A model generated the notes under the pieces. It was not told the DNA's origin and ran no database searches. It saw only the letters and a list, made by a program, of their open reading frames with translations. From NCBI GenBank assembly GCA_023548195.1, contig JAJHZJ010000014.1:14050718-14114717 (forward strand): a DNA stretch of 64,000 nt, in the 5' to 3' direction. Position numbers and translations under genes: made by a program. The DNA is from Bettongia penicillata ogilbyi (lineage: Eukaryota > Chordata > Mammalia > Diprotodontia > Potoroidae). Positions 45,800 to 57,420 of the stretch are shown here, piece by piece. The first letter of the stretch is position 1. Every line of letters starts with the position of its first letter.

Positions 45800-47031
45800 A
45801 GATTGAACAGCTGGCACTGGCCTAGGTTCTACAGGCAATACTCAGTTGGATGTGTTATTCTTTTCCATGTTCTTTTATAAATTTCCCACAGGTGGCAATT
45901 TACTGGAGGCTTTCCCCAGTTTCTCTATTGAAGGTGTAAGTGGAGTACTTTGACTGCCCACCTACCATTTCTCGCTTGGCATGTGACTGACCTATTGTCT
46001 TCCAAATTCCTATTCTTTTTTGACATTTCTCATTGGTTATATACTGTGGCCTGCACATACCTACCACATGCCTTTCCATTGTTCCTTAGAGAATGTCTTG
46101 TTTCATGTTTTGTTCACATATAGCAAAACAGTCAGAATGTTGTTTTTAAAAAGATGAGCCTCTGCTTTTATTGGATTTGGGGGCCCATTAAAAGACCCTT
46201 GCAATGTAGGCAATCCAGCTTAAAAATAACTTCTCCTGTTTTACTTTGGGCTCAATTCATTGTCCATCTGTAGTATCTGTTATGGATATACACATTGATG
46301 GACAAACATCATAGGTAGCCCATTCAAATGCATATTATAATCTGAGTAAACTGTATTTATCATCCATGTGGTCTTTCCTACGTGGATGATAAGGTCAAAC
46401 TCTTTTAAGTGGTTACGAATCTCTTTAAGAAGAATCTGCAATGATCTAGAGGTTGATTCAATCACCACAATGCCATTTATAAGTAGGAATATCTGGAACA
46501 CTTCACCATCCACAAGGAATATCTCTTTAATTTTGAATGATGTACTGGATCTTCACCTTCAGAGTGGTAAATACCTTTGGTAAGCATTCATCTCATCTAC
46601 TTTATTCCTCACTTGATGTTAATGATCAGAAGATCAATTAATTAACAGGGTAATTTTCTACCAAATTAAAGGATTTTTTATATAATCAATAACTATTGTG
46701 AAACCTTTTATTCTATATATCTTTCAGTAAATTGTGAAATGATATGGATGCTGACTCAAAGCTAAATATCATAGGCAAACGAATGCCTTGGATTTGTGTA
46801 TAGCTATTCTTCATGAAGTTTTTGTATAAATGTGAGAGTAGGAACACAGGTAAATAATTATTCATCCTCTATGAGATACCTTTTTGGTGGTAGTAATAAG
46901 GTCTGAGATTCCTACCCCTCCTGCCACACAACTTTGATATTTTCTTCTCATTTTGTACACTTCCATCAATGTCCTCACAATTGTTTCCTCCATAGAGTTT
47001 TCTCTCAATAATTCTTTCCCATAACTTTTCT
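45800..47031 (-). pseudogene. RTE-clade LINE, reverse-transcriptase remnant, antisense
   Basis: The minus-strand open piece at 46513-46280 reads as the RT palm-to-thumb region of RTE elements: 'VDGEVFQIFLLINGIVVIES' at the place of the G-E-x-L-x-x-L-R-F-A-D-D-I-V motif (FADD lost), then 'HVGKTTWMINTVYSDYNMHL' and 'LPMMFVHQCVYP' (E-x-Y-V-Y-L-G region). Below it, frames at 46230-45900 hold 'ELSPKVKQEKLFLSWIAY' and 'GTMERHVVGM', matching the RTE C-terminal region. Above it, 'FTIVIDYIKNPLIWW' fits the F-x-D-Y-x-K-A-F-D block. Many stops; dead. The autonomous element would copy its RNA by target-primed reverse transcription. Confidence 0.7.
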
Positions 47032-47127
47032 CTTTGGTGTCATTCCTACCTCTCCTCTAAGTAAATATATAACTATTATGTTACAGTCCACGGGGTTCCA
47101 TTGTTTCTAGTGAAAAGTTCAGTTATA
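47032..47127 (-). repeat. 96-bp inverted duplication, arm B
   Basis: Reverse complement of 45048-45143, about 95% identical by eye, 1.9 kb away. The RTE relic and a MIR lie between the arms. The identity is far higher than the decay of its neighbours, which suggests later duplication or conversion. Confidence 0.9.
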
Positions 47128-47689
47128 ATAATTTCCCCCCATATTTGTTCTACTTTTAATTCTGTTTTCATATACTGTTTCCATACTTTAGGATGTCCTT
47201 GGGATATCTTTGCTTAGTTGTATATCTTCCCAAGCTTTTAAAAAACTGGTTTTATCCTCCACTTCTTCTCTCTACTTTATAAGATAACATGAGTTTATTA
47301 TAATTTACCTTCCTTTTGTAAAATCTTGCAGAGAAGTTTATGTTGTAAGTCACTGTGGCTTTTGGTAGCAACCTTTATCTGGTAAGTTAGCTCTGGTGGC
47401 ACTGGTTCACACTGGTACAACTTCTTTATAAAACTATTTTAATTGCTATCAATATTTCTGCCATTCATGTCCCTTTTATGATTGTCAGTTACTTATTTAA
47501 ATAGTTCAAGATTGAGCTGTTTGACTTGGATGCTTTATATTTTTTCTCATTAATGTTGTTTCTTCTTGCCTTTTACTAATCCTGATCTCAGCTCTAAGAA
47601 GTTGAAGGTCGGATTGCATGCAGATAGTGGATTCAATTAAATAACACCTATATCAAAAGCACCTTTTCCTACCCATAAAATATGGTACA
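47128..47689. other. Unassigned sequence
   Basis: May continue the RTE relic (5' side on the minus strand), but no motif could be read. Confidence 0.35.
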
Positions 47690-50265
47690 TTTTGTTTTTT
47701 CTTTTTCTTTTTTTAGAGTTTCCAGATTATCATCAGTGATGGCTTTATTTATGCTTTTAATTACTGAAAGTTTAATACACAATAAGAAAAAGAAACATAC
47801 TGTAAACTTAAATACAAAATAAGAAAAGAAAAAAGCATGTCATGCACACAGCGGAACATGAGAGGATTCAAAATATATAGCAATAAATTTCCATTTCAAG
47901 AAAGTCTATATAAAAAAACTTATGTGTTGTGTTAAGATCTGTCCATCTTTTCTTTGCTTCCTTGTTAGCTTTCTTTTCTTTGCTATGTACTTTTTGCTTT
48001 GTTCTCCACCCCCACCCAAAGCTACAGCTAAATGTGGATATATTTATATATAAATATATAGATGCATATATACACATGCATGCATGCAAAGACATATACA
48101 TTCCCTAACAAATTCTACTTCTGATCTTTGTTTTTTGTGTGTATCTCTTATTTCCTTTCCCTCTTAACTTCTTTACTTCTACCTGATAACTTGCCCTTCT
48201 GTTATTTCACCTATATCCCTCCTTCCAAGGATCCCTCCCTTGTCTTCCCATTCCCATTAACCTAAACACCTTTCTATACCTCCCTTAACCTATTCCCTCA
48301 CCCTGTCCTCTAGAGATCCCCCTTATTCTCTCCCCCTACTTATCCCCTTAGCGTTTTTTCTTTCTGAATTTAGAAGACTTTTATACTCTTCTTTCTCTGT
48401 CTGCCTCTTTATATACATAGCTCCCCCTTGAACTCATTCTTTATGAAAGTAGATGTCCAGAACTAATAGCCCTCCTCCTCCATCAAATTCCTCTATGTCA
48501 GTTCTTTTTCTCACACCTGATTTGTATAAGATAATTACCTTTTTAGCTGTTACTAAATGGTTTTACTTTTTAAAGTCATATTATGCTCAGGTCTATCCTA
48601 ATTTTTCTTAATTACTAATAAAAATCTTAGACATACATTTTGCATTTTAGATACATAAAAGGTAAACAGGTTGTCCTTATTGAGTACCTTGTAATTAGTC
48701 TTTGGGATTTACCTTGTATTTCTCTTGGTTCTTGTATGTCAAATCTTCTATTAAGTTCAGTTTTTTTAAGTCCTGAAAGTCTGACTGTTCATTAAACGTC
48801 CAATTTTTTTGTATTTATGATTATGCTTAGCTTTGCTGGAAGCCCAGTTCTTTTGCAGTTTCATATAGTGTTCCAAGACCTGTGATCTTTTAGTGTAACC
48901 ACTGCTAGATCTTATGTACTTCTAATTGTGGTGCCACCATATTTAAATGTTTTTTTTTTCTACTTGCTCGTAATATCTTATACTTGAGCTAGGAGTCTCA
49001 GAATTTGATTATAATATTCCTGTGGGTTTTCCTCATAGGATTACTTTCAGGTGGTGATCAGTGGATTTTTTTCTATTTCTACTTTCCCTCTTGTTCTAAT
49101 GCTTCAGGACAATTTTCTTCAATTATTTCTTGTATTATTGTATCAAGATTCTTTTATTGATCATAGCTTTTGGGTAGCCTGATTATTTTTATATTTTTTC
49201 TTCTTGATCTGTTCTCCAGATCAGTTGTTTTCCTTATGAGATATTTTATATTATCTTCCATTTTTTTGTTCTTTATGTTTTGTTTTATTATTTTTTGATT
49301 TCTTATAATTTCACTGGCTTCCCCTGGCCCAATTGTGATTCTCAAGGAGTTATTTTCTTCCTTAAAATTCTGTATCTCCTTTTCTAATTGATTGATTTTC
49401 TTTTCATAATCTTTTTGTTTTTCTTATATTGATCTTTTTTTAGTTTTTGCTCAACCTCTCTCATAAGATTTTTAAGGTCTTTTAAAAATTCTTCTATGAA
49501 TTCTTTTTGATCAGATGACCATTTGACGTTACATTTTGGAGTATAAGAAAGTTTCTTTCTTCAGTATCCTCCTCTGAAGATGAGCCCCAGTCTTCTCTAT
49601 TCCCATAGTAACTCTCTGTACTTGTATTCTTTTTCCTTTGCCTGTGCATTCTTTTTAATTTGTAGGAGTTTAGTTTTTATAATCACTTCCAGTCCTGAGG
49701 TATGGGGGATGGTGCCTCTAGCATCACATCCTCTTTCATTTCTCCCCTCTGGCCTGGAACTGGAACCAAGACCTCCAGTGTCTAGTAAGTGCCCACAGCC
49801 AGCAGAGTCCCCATTCCACTGCTTCTGCCCTCACCAGGCATGTGCTGATTCCTTCTTGCTCCCACTGGTAATCTACAGTATAGCTGGATCTGTCATTCTT
49901 TGTAAGCAGAGGTTCCCTTAATCTTCCCCAGCTCAGACACTCAAGACCCCTCAGTGTTTAGGGGTGTAAACATTCCTGTGGCTGGGACCGAAGCAGCCTC
50001 CCAACACAACTAACCCCAGGGCTTACAGCATGTTGTTTAAGAACTACGACCTAGTCTGGAGGTGCTTTCTCTTCACACAGACCAAACCTCATTTTTCTTC
50101 AGGTTTTGTCTGATTGTCCCAGGATGCCTCCTGTCCTGCCCCATTCTTATTTATTTTTATTGCTCAGTTTTGGCCCTAATGTACTATTTTATCTCTTTTG
50201 TGAGGGGACAGCTTTAGAGTTTGGAATTTTCTGACCTACTCGGCCATCTTCCCAGAGTCCTCTCT
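47690..50265 (-). mobile_element. Older ORF1-type L1 (HAL1-like) relic, minus strand
   Basis: Same layout as the other ORF1-only elements in the same orientation: T-rich reversed 3' end (47700), pyrimidine-rich 3' region (48130-48500), ORF1-like coding relic (about 48790-49560), then a GC-richer 5' region (49560-50265) ending in 'ctactcggccatcttcccag', the complement of an L1-type 'aagatggccgag' start. There is no sign of ORF2. Divergence from the other copies is much larger, so it belongs to an older family or subfamily. Confidence 0.6.
48790..49560 (-). pseudogene. L1 ORF1 pseudogene, older family
   Basis: The open piece 49345-49154 encodes 'NQKIIKQNIKNKKMEDNIKY' followed by 'LIRKTTDLENRSRRKNIKII', the end of the coiled coil and start of the RNA-recognition domain, closely parallel to the 62-kb copy. 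The rest is readable only in pieces ('ttggtgccaccatatttaaa' region as the C-terminal domain). Dead. Confidence 0.75.
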
Positions 50266-50479
50266 CGTTTTTTTGCTCACCATTTTTAGTTCTTAGTAAT
50301 CCTTTTCTTTAAAAAAAGTATTCATAACATAAATTTATGAGGCCTCTTTTTAATTTTCAAATCTTTGGCATCTTTTGTTTCTTCTTCCCAATCTTGCTTT
50401 CCCTTATATTTCACTTCATCCTCATTTTTCTCATTTTTACATTAAAATTCTCAAGTATTATAATGTATACTTGATACCC

Positions 50480-52720
50480 AGAACCTATATGTGATGTAGA
50501 TATGAAAAAATGCACTCTTTTCTTAAGGAGCTTATAAAGTGAGGGTGAAGTGAAAGAGAGGGATAAGGATGACATATTTATGCTAGAATATGATGGAATA
50601 TGATAATTAAAAAGGAAAGGTCCATAGAGCTATGAGAAACTTGATGAAGGAGAGATCAATTTTAACTGGGAGAGATTAGGGAAGGCTTCATGGAGATAGT
50701 GGCACCTGAGTTGAACCTTGAAAGAAGAGAGTTACTTTATAGTGTGACAATTGAGTTCGGATTAGATATACACTCGATGGTACTGTGAAACATCAACAAA
50801 CAACATATGGCTCATTACTCTGCTTTCTGTAACCTACAGGTAAGAAATCTGACATTTAATTACCCAATTAATCACCTACACAGTATAGTACATATTTCTG
50901 TGACCAGGTGGCCAATGGGGAATGAGAATGAGGGAAGAAAATTAATTCCTGACATAAGAGATAATATGGGCGCACAGATAGTAGAGTACAAGGTGATAAT
51001 GGGAGACAGTGAATAGCTCAGTTTTGTTGAAATGTGTAGTATGTCAAAAGGAGTAGCTAAACTGAGATTGGAAATATAATGAAAGAGTCTTGAGAGCTAA
51101 GAGGTAATTTGCATTTTAGTCAGTGGGAGCCACTGAAAGTTTTTTGAGTAGAAGAATGATGTAATGAGAAGTGATCAGTTCTTTAGGATGATTACATGGG
51201 CAATAAGATGAATGAAAGAGGGAAGAGACTAAAAGCAGCAAGCTAGGTGAGATGGGAATCTGAACTAAAGTAGTTGCAAAAGGGAGTAGGAAGGAAAGAT
51301 CACATCTGAGCAATACATCAGAGGTAAAATCAACAGGACTTGGTGGTGTGGGGTATGAACAAGAGGAAAGTGGCAAAAGTGACTGAAGTTTTGAGCCTCA
51401 GTGTTTCACAGAATAGTGATGCCAATAAAAGAAATAGAGAGGCTAGGAGTAGAAAAAGATTTCAAGAGGAAGATGATTAATTCAGTATTGGACTTGTTGA
51501 GTTTGATGTGCCCAGCAGACAGTTGGAAACTTAAGACTGAGGCAAGGATTGTGAAGAGGTACATTTGGAAATTACTTTCTTTTAGATAAATAACTGAAAC
51601 CATGGGAGTGGATGAAACCACCAAGGCAGTAGAGGCAGAAGAGGGCTATGATTAGAACTTTGAGAGACAGCCTTGTTTAAAGGGAGGACAAGAAGTTAAC
51701 CAAAAAAAATTTAGATAAGGACAAGGAAATTAATGAGAATAAAGTGGCAAACAAGATGAATAGAAAACAATAGAGAAGACCATCAAGAAGAGAGGGATAA
51801 TCAATAAGGCCTTTGTCTCCCAGAAGGAGGAAAGAAGGCACAGAAACAACAGATAAAATGTCTGAGAAGCACATAAGTGCAACTTCGGAACACCAAAGGA
51901 ATTTGATTAATTCCTATGTTCATCCTTATCTAACTTACTCATGATTAGTGCATTCAGAAGTTCCTAAGGTATGATTATCCAGGTTTGGCACATCTGCAAA
52001 GAACTTCAGCTCCCCGTATTCAGCCTTTGGTTCTGGGGAGGAATGCAATACTTCATTTCCCAAGAGAAAAGGATAAAAAAAGAAAGAAAGGAAAAGAAGA
52101 GAAAAGAAAAGAAAAATGTTGAGACTTAGATTATAATTTCTTCTTGAAATGTGTGTATGTGTGAGTGTCTGTGTGTGTATACTACTTATGATCTATATAG
52201 TATTATTAAGTTCCAGATAAGAGCAAATTTTTCTGGAGCTATACCTCTATTCCTTGAATAGTTTTGTAAAGAAGTCAGAATTTTTTTTATAGTGGTGGTG
52301 ATGGAAGCCAGAATTCAGGGGTTGAAAACTGAATGGGTATTGAAGTGAAGACAACAAGTACAAATTATTCTTTCCAGAAGTTTAGTAATGAAAGAGAGGT
52401 TGGATAATAGCTTGAGGTGGGTAACAGGCAAGAAAAGATTTTTTATGGTGGGAAAATGTATGCATATTTATAAGTTAAGGGGAAGGAACTGGTAGATTGG
52501 AAGAGATAGGATATTCATGAGGGAATGTATTATTGATGGAATAAGGTCACAAACGGGACAGGAGAAAATGAGGTAAAAGATAAGAGATATTGGTCAGGAA
52601 GATGGTCGTGTTTTCTTCTCAGAATTGAAGCAAAAAGAACAAAGTGAGTGAACATGTTTATGATAGTGTCTCAGGAGAGTTAAAGGAGTTCATGTTAATC
52701 CAAATCTTTTCAGGGATTCA
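50480..52720 (-). pseudogene. LINE-2 (CR1 clade) relic, antisense
   Basis: The plus strand reads the reverse complement of L2 from tail to RT: 'cctgagttgaaccttgaaag' (50707), 'gtgggagccactgaaagttt' (51123), 'gtaaaatcaacaggacttgg', 'ggacttgttgagtttgatgt' (51491), 'gccttgtttaaagggaggac', then after an unmatched 51900-52290 segment 'cagaagtttagtaatgaaag' (52375) and 'ggtcacaaacgggacaggag'. It covers about 2.2 kb of the RT ORF with a decayed frame. The 51900-52290 block is probably a later insertion ending near a GAAA run. Confidence 0.7.
52076..52118. repeat. (GAAA)n-type microsatellite
   Basis: 'aaaaaaagaaagaaaggaaa' and following A/G run. Confidence 0.85.
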
Positions 52721-52884
52721 GGTAGGGATGAAGTCATCTGAATAGAGTGAGGGAGGAGGTAGAATTCGTTAGTTAAGGAGAAGACAGAAGACTGAAATAA
52801 CTTCCATGGAGAGTGTCCTAGGCAATGAGAGTTTAAAAAAGGAATTCTCTGTAACAGTAAAGACTCAACTGAATTTCACTAGTA

Positions 52885-52907
52885 TATATATTATATATGT
52901 ATATATA

Positions 52908-52942
<35 letters not shown>

Positions 52943-52962
52943 GTATATGTATATATATAAGA
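52885..52962. repeat. (TA)n/(TG)n compound microsatellite
   Basis: TA-TG-TA blocks about 75 bp long. Confidence 0.9.
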
Positions 52963-54850
52963 TCCAGTTAGCACAAGGATTTCTATTAGTGTTTTGCTTC
53001 TTAGGAGTAGGAGCAGAGGAGACAGATGGGAAGAATTACTCAAGTTTGAGTACTAAAACATGAAAAGTAGAAAGGGAGGATAAGTCTGGGATAAGAGCAG
53101 AAAAATTTGAGTGTTGATGTCTGACTACTCTATAGTAACCCTCACAGTAGAGATGGTGCCTTTTGGCAAAGATTTGCCAAAAAAAAGTGCCTTTGCTCTT
53201 TCCTTAATTTCCTTATTCTCACCGTAGGTGTGAGGTCAAGGAGAGGAAGAAATGGTTTCTGTTCCCTGAGATCAAAATCCTGTGCTATGAAATTTTCTTT
53301 TCTTCTGTCCTTGGGTGATTAAGCCTGTCTGTCTCTACTTATTTTGGTTTAGACTTGAACATTAAAAGATAGAGGACCCTAGTAAAGTGATAGAGGAGTT
53401 CCACCAGGAATGCATAGCTCTGTTGATATTCCTTCCTACAAGAAACTAAATGAGCAGTCTCTATTCACAGTGGTCTAGCAGGTCTTGACTTTTTCAGGGT
53501 TGTTTTTGTGGGGGGGTACATCAAGGGGCACACAAGAGATTAGGAGCAGAGGGAAGACTGGCTAATAGTCGGTTCTATCCCACCCTTCTTGTGCCTTCCC
53601 TCATCCACTTTCATATACACTTCTCCTGATCAGGAGGCTTCCAGAATTTCTTTAAGAAGGCTCTCTCCCTCATCAAATTCTCTTTGTTTGTTGTGCCTAT
53701 AGTAGATAAAGAGGGTAGGGCAGCCATAATGAAAAGATCATGGGAAGTTGGGACAACCAATCATCCACAGTGCTAAAATTAGTCTAATTCCTTTGTTTCC
53801 TCATAAAGCTACATATTCATGGCTCAAAAAACAGAGCCTTATTTATCATTACTCTAATCTTGCTTGTCTTCCTTCAATTCAGACTATCTTATATGTCTCA
53901 CACCTTCCTCTCATTCATCTGTCCCTTATTGCCACCAAAATCCACCCTTCTTCTCTCCTTGCCCCCTTACTCTTCAGTTCCATACAGCAAGAGGGATGCA
54001 TTGGTAATCATTTGCATTCTATTAGTCATTGAGGCAACACAGCAGAACAGCCAGCTTCTTATACAGGGATCTGAGACAGGTAGAAACGAATGGATAGCTT
54101 GAGAGGCCTAACTTATCAGTGGAGAAGAGATGGGATGGAGAAATCTGTTGCCTGTGGCTGCCATACCACTTGGACCCTTCCCTTTCAATCTGTTCACCTG
54201 GTTGTTCAGAAGAGTTAGAGCGTGCTCAAAGCTCATGCTATCTTCCAGGCATCTGGTGCCTCTATCTTTTTTTTTTTGACAGAGAAATGGATATCCACCC
54301 TCAACCCAAATTAGATGGCTTCTATTAGTTTCCTGATAAGAATACAGGGTCTGGTTTAGTGTACCCCAGGAAGATTTAGTCAGATGCATGTCTACATTTT
54401 TAGCCCCATAGTTCAGCCCCAGTGAGGGAAAATTCTCAAGAGCTTCCCAGGGAAGCATTTCTAGGGCTAATCCCAGAACTTGGAATTTATCAGAAGAAAC
54501 TGAACTGAGATACTAAAGCTTTATTAATGTCTGCTTGAAGAGTCTGCACTTTAAATCAAGAGGAACTTTCATCTCTCCTCTCTTTGTCCATCACCTACCT
54601 ATCTATCCCCTTCTGCCTACTCTCCCTCTTCTCGCTGGCCCTTCACTGCCTAAACAGTCATACACAAACATTAGTGCAATGCCTAGTGTTGTGAAGGTGC
54701 CAGATCCCCAGCAGGACCCTCAAAGACACAGGGCAGCACTAAAGGAATGTACTCTAAAGACTGATCCAGTGGGATCAGTACACATGACTACTCCCAGTGT
54801 AATGAAGTTTTATTTTACTTAAGCCACAAAAACAAAAACAATGAAAAAAC
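52963..54850. other. Unassigned sequence
   Basis: Contains a short perfect hairpin at 53161-53182 and a T-run at 54270-54279. No gene or repeat recognised. Confidence 0.4.
53161..53182. other. Perfect 10-bp hairpin
   Basis: TTTTGGCAAA-GA-TTTGCCAAAA: two perfectly complementary 10-base arms around a 2-base centre, bracketed by 'gtgcc' direct repeats (53156 and 53187). The half-sites TTGGC/GCCAA resemble an NFI site but the spacing is wrong (8 rather than 5). Confidence 0.6.
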
Positions 54851-54978
54851 ATAGTTACCTGGTGAGTCCATGATCATGAAGGTGGTTTCCCAGGGCCAGG
54901 CTTATCCATTTCACTCAGAATGGGCTGACCCCTGTGATTTACAAAATCCAGGAAAATCAACTGCATAATTTGTGGTAG
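54851..54978 (+). pseudogene. RNU1: U1 spliceosomal snRNA pseudogene
   Basis: A degraded U1 snRNA in sense orientation. It starts 'atagttacctgg' (U1 5' end that pairs with splice donors, here with one change), followed by 'catgatcatgaaggtggttt' (stem-loop I), 'cccagggccaggcttatcca' (stem-loop II), 'gctgacccctgtgattt' (stem-loop III region) and 'ctgcataatttgtggtag' with the Sm-site core 'aatttgtgg'. Homology stops there, so stem-loop IV is missing. About 12 bases after the 5' end are lost. An A-rich stretch precedes it. U1 recognises 5' splice sites; this copy lacks key parts and has no promoter elements I can see, so it is a pseudogene. Confidence 0.9.
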
Positions 54979-56477
54979 CAACATTTGTACAAGCAACATT
55001 TGCTCCATGTAAATGAGAGTGATTTTCACCTAAAAGGCAAAACAAGACTTGCATTGTCAAAGGAGATGAGGGTTCGAAGCATTGATTCAGCTTCCTGATC
55101 ACTGTGTTTAAAAGCCCAGTCAGTGCATGATGAGTTGGATGCTCCTCAGACTTTATGGATTTGCTGATCCAGTGTGAGTCATCTAATTGGATTCATCTCC
55201 ATAGGAAGAAAGTAGAACTGTGTCCAAATGAGTCAACAGTGTATCCTTGAGGTATTCCCTTTCCATTCTACTCTTAAATAAACTTCCTTTTGTTAAATGT
55301 TAAATGTCCTATGAATATTTCTTGCTTCATACCAATACTGAATATAAACCACAAGATCAGCCTGAGTTAAGACTGGTTCCAAATATTTGTCATATATCAG
55401 CAAAATTTGTTCATAATGACCTCATGATTAACCTTGTGGTTTGAAGTGGAGAAAGAGCAATGTAGAGGAAGGGGATCCTCAGGATATTGAGTACCCTGAT
55501 AAGAAAACCTTGAATCTTTTGGCTGTTGTTCTGGACACACATTTCAGGTCCTCTGGATGGGCCAGGGAAGGTTACAGTTACTGACCCAGGGGGATGAAAA
55601 AGTAAATTTTCATTGTACATACAGTAATTAGATGAGATAAATATGAATGTACTTTATCTTTAAAAAGTGTATTGTAAAGATGATCAATGCTATTTGTTCA
55701 ATTTTGACAACTTTGCATTTTAAAGTGATTAGGATTTCCAGACGTACCAGCTAGGGTAGATCTAAGACTTTTCTGAATACTGTTCATTTTGGGATTGTCT
55801 AAGAATAATGTTGAAAGATTTTTTGAGACTCTGTATGACATTCACAAAGTCATTAAGGACTGTGCCAATGTGACTTTGTTGAGACTTTTTAATGCTATGA
55901 GAGAGGCCCTGGAAATGGAAATGTTTAAGCCTCTCTGGGATCCCAAAATACTTAATGGAATTGGGGCTGGACAAATGTGCCCCAATTGATTTGTTGAGGA
56001 CAGAAAGTATTGAAAGCGGAAGAGTGTAATGAGGGAAAACAAATGAGTCATCAGTTCTGGGCTGCACCTGACTTAAGTCAATTTCATTTGGTTTTCTATT
56101 AATTTGATTTGATAATATCAGACCTCAGTTTAGGTCTGACAGAGGAAAATGAGATACTCATAGGTAATCTGACAGTTAACAAAAGGAGATTTACTTAACC
56201 ATAGTAAGAGATGAATATTTAACAAGAATATTAGTCAAAAACAACATGAATTGATTTGGTGCAGTGAGACTTCCTTGCCTCTGTTTTCCATTGTGGTATG
56301 CCTATCAAACATGGCTATTTGACTTCAGACAACCGGGAAATGATGTCAGTGGACCATGCCTTTAGTTCCCTTACCAATTATGTCTGGAGGATAGTTTCAA
56401 TAGCTCTTAAAAAAGCAAAGTAAAACAAAAAATATCCTAACTTTCAAGGGAGTAGAGGTTGGAATATTGTTACCAAA
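54979..56477. other. Unassigned sequence
   Basis: About 1.5 kb with no recognised element. Overlapping open stretches at 55762-56067 have no start or family signal. Confidence 0.4.
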
Positions 56478-56926
56478 TGTATCACCAAGGCAATATTCAC
56501 AGTACTGACAGTGACTGTGAATATGCTGGCATATTCTGAATTGTGAAGTATAAGAGACTCTCCATATAGAAGGCAGAAGAAAAACATTTATTCAGACACC
56601 AGAAAGACAAATCCCAACACTTATCTATCATAGCACCAAGAAGTCAATGCACATTAGTGCTGCAGGGGACGAAGTCATTCCCAAGCTTCCCTTCCCTACT
56701 GGAGACTTCCCACAAGCAAACGCTAATAGTTGTGCCTGACTATGTTCTGTCTCTTCCACCCTAACTGCTCTCACCAACTTCCTCCCAGTTCTGCTCCACC
56801 CTTCCTGCTCCACCTGCTCAGCAAGCTCCTCCCACTATATATGACTTAGGCTTCCATATGATTTAAGCATGTCACATGGACCTATTAGCGAATGAGAAAG
56901 ACCTTCCCATTTAAATTACCATTACA
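56478..56926 (-). mobile_element. ERV-type LTR, third copy, antisense
   Basis: On the minus strand it starts TGTAATGG and ends GGTGATACA, aligning along its length with the solo LTR at 3115-3629 ('atttaaatgggaag', 'aataggtccatgtgac', 'gggaggagcttgctga', 'ctggtgtctgaataaa'). The poly(A) signal complement lies at 56587-56592. No target duplication could be fixed. Upstream flank 'gggagtattgggg' is weakly polypurine-like, so it might be the 3' LTR of a decayed provirus on the minus strand. Confidence 0.8.
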
Positions 56927-57104
56927 CCCCAATACTCCCAAATCTTGATTTAAGAAATTTTGGGTTACTTCTAGTGGGCCTCATTTTGGGTTCGGTACTG
57001 AAGGATTTGGTGCTTTGGAATGATACAGCAAACACCGGAGATTTGTTATATGCTTCCTCCATTGTAGGGGCATGGAACTGCTTCAGATTAAAAGGAGAAA
57101 TAGC
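56927..57104. other. Unassigned LTR flank
   Basis: No ERV coding motif could be read here. Confidence 0.3.
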
Positions 57105-57420
57105 TTTTACTCTCTCTCTGGTATTTATGTCTTACTTTCTCAGTCTCTTTCTCTTCTCTCTCTGTCTTTGTCTTTGTCTCTCTGTATCTCCCACTCTCCC
57201 TCCCTCTGCTTCTAATTTTTCTGTCTTATTCCTTCCATCCTCTCTACCTCCCATCTGCCTCTGTCTCTGTTTCTCTGTCTCTCCCTCTCTTTGTTTCTGA
57301 CTCTCTTTCACTTCCCTCTCTCACTCTGTCTTTGCTTTCCTTTCTTCCCTTCTTCTGCCTCTGTTTCTTTGTCCCTCTGTCTCTTTGTTTCTATCTGTCT
57401 CTGTGTGTCTCTCTTCCATG
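57105..57420. repeat. Pyrimidine-rich (CTCTGT)n-like tract
   Basis: About 315 bp of C/T with scattered G: 'tctctgtctttgtctttgtc', 'ctctgtctctgtttctctgt'. The L/S/F/C-rich open frames on the plus strand are by-products. Confidence 0.9.

Noticed and set aside
45048..47127. A cut-and-paste DNA transposon with 96-bp terminal inverted repeats
   Set aside because: The interior holds unrelated relics (MIR, RTE) and no transposase, and no target-site duplication was found outside the arms.
53161..53182. A nuclear factor I binding site
   Set aside because: The half-sites match but the spacing between TTGGC and GCCAA is 8 rather than the usual 5 bases.
54851..54978. A functional U1 snRNA gene
   Set aside because: Stem-loop IV is missing, there is an internal deletion near the 5' end, and no snRNA promoter elements or 3' box could be seen.
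57105..57420. A CRISPR-like or tandem gene array
   Set aside because: The units are irregular simple repeats without constant spacers, and the context is a mammalian genome.
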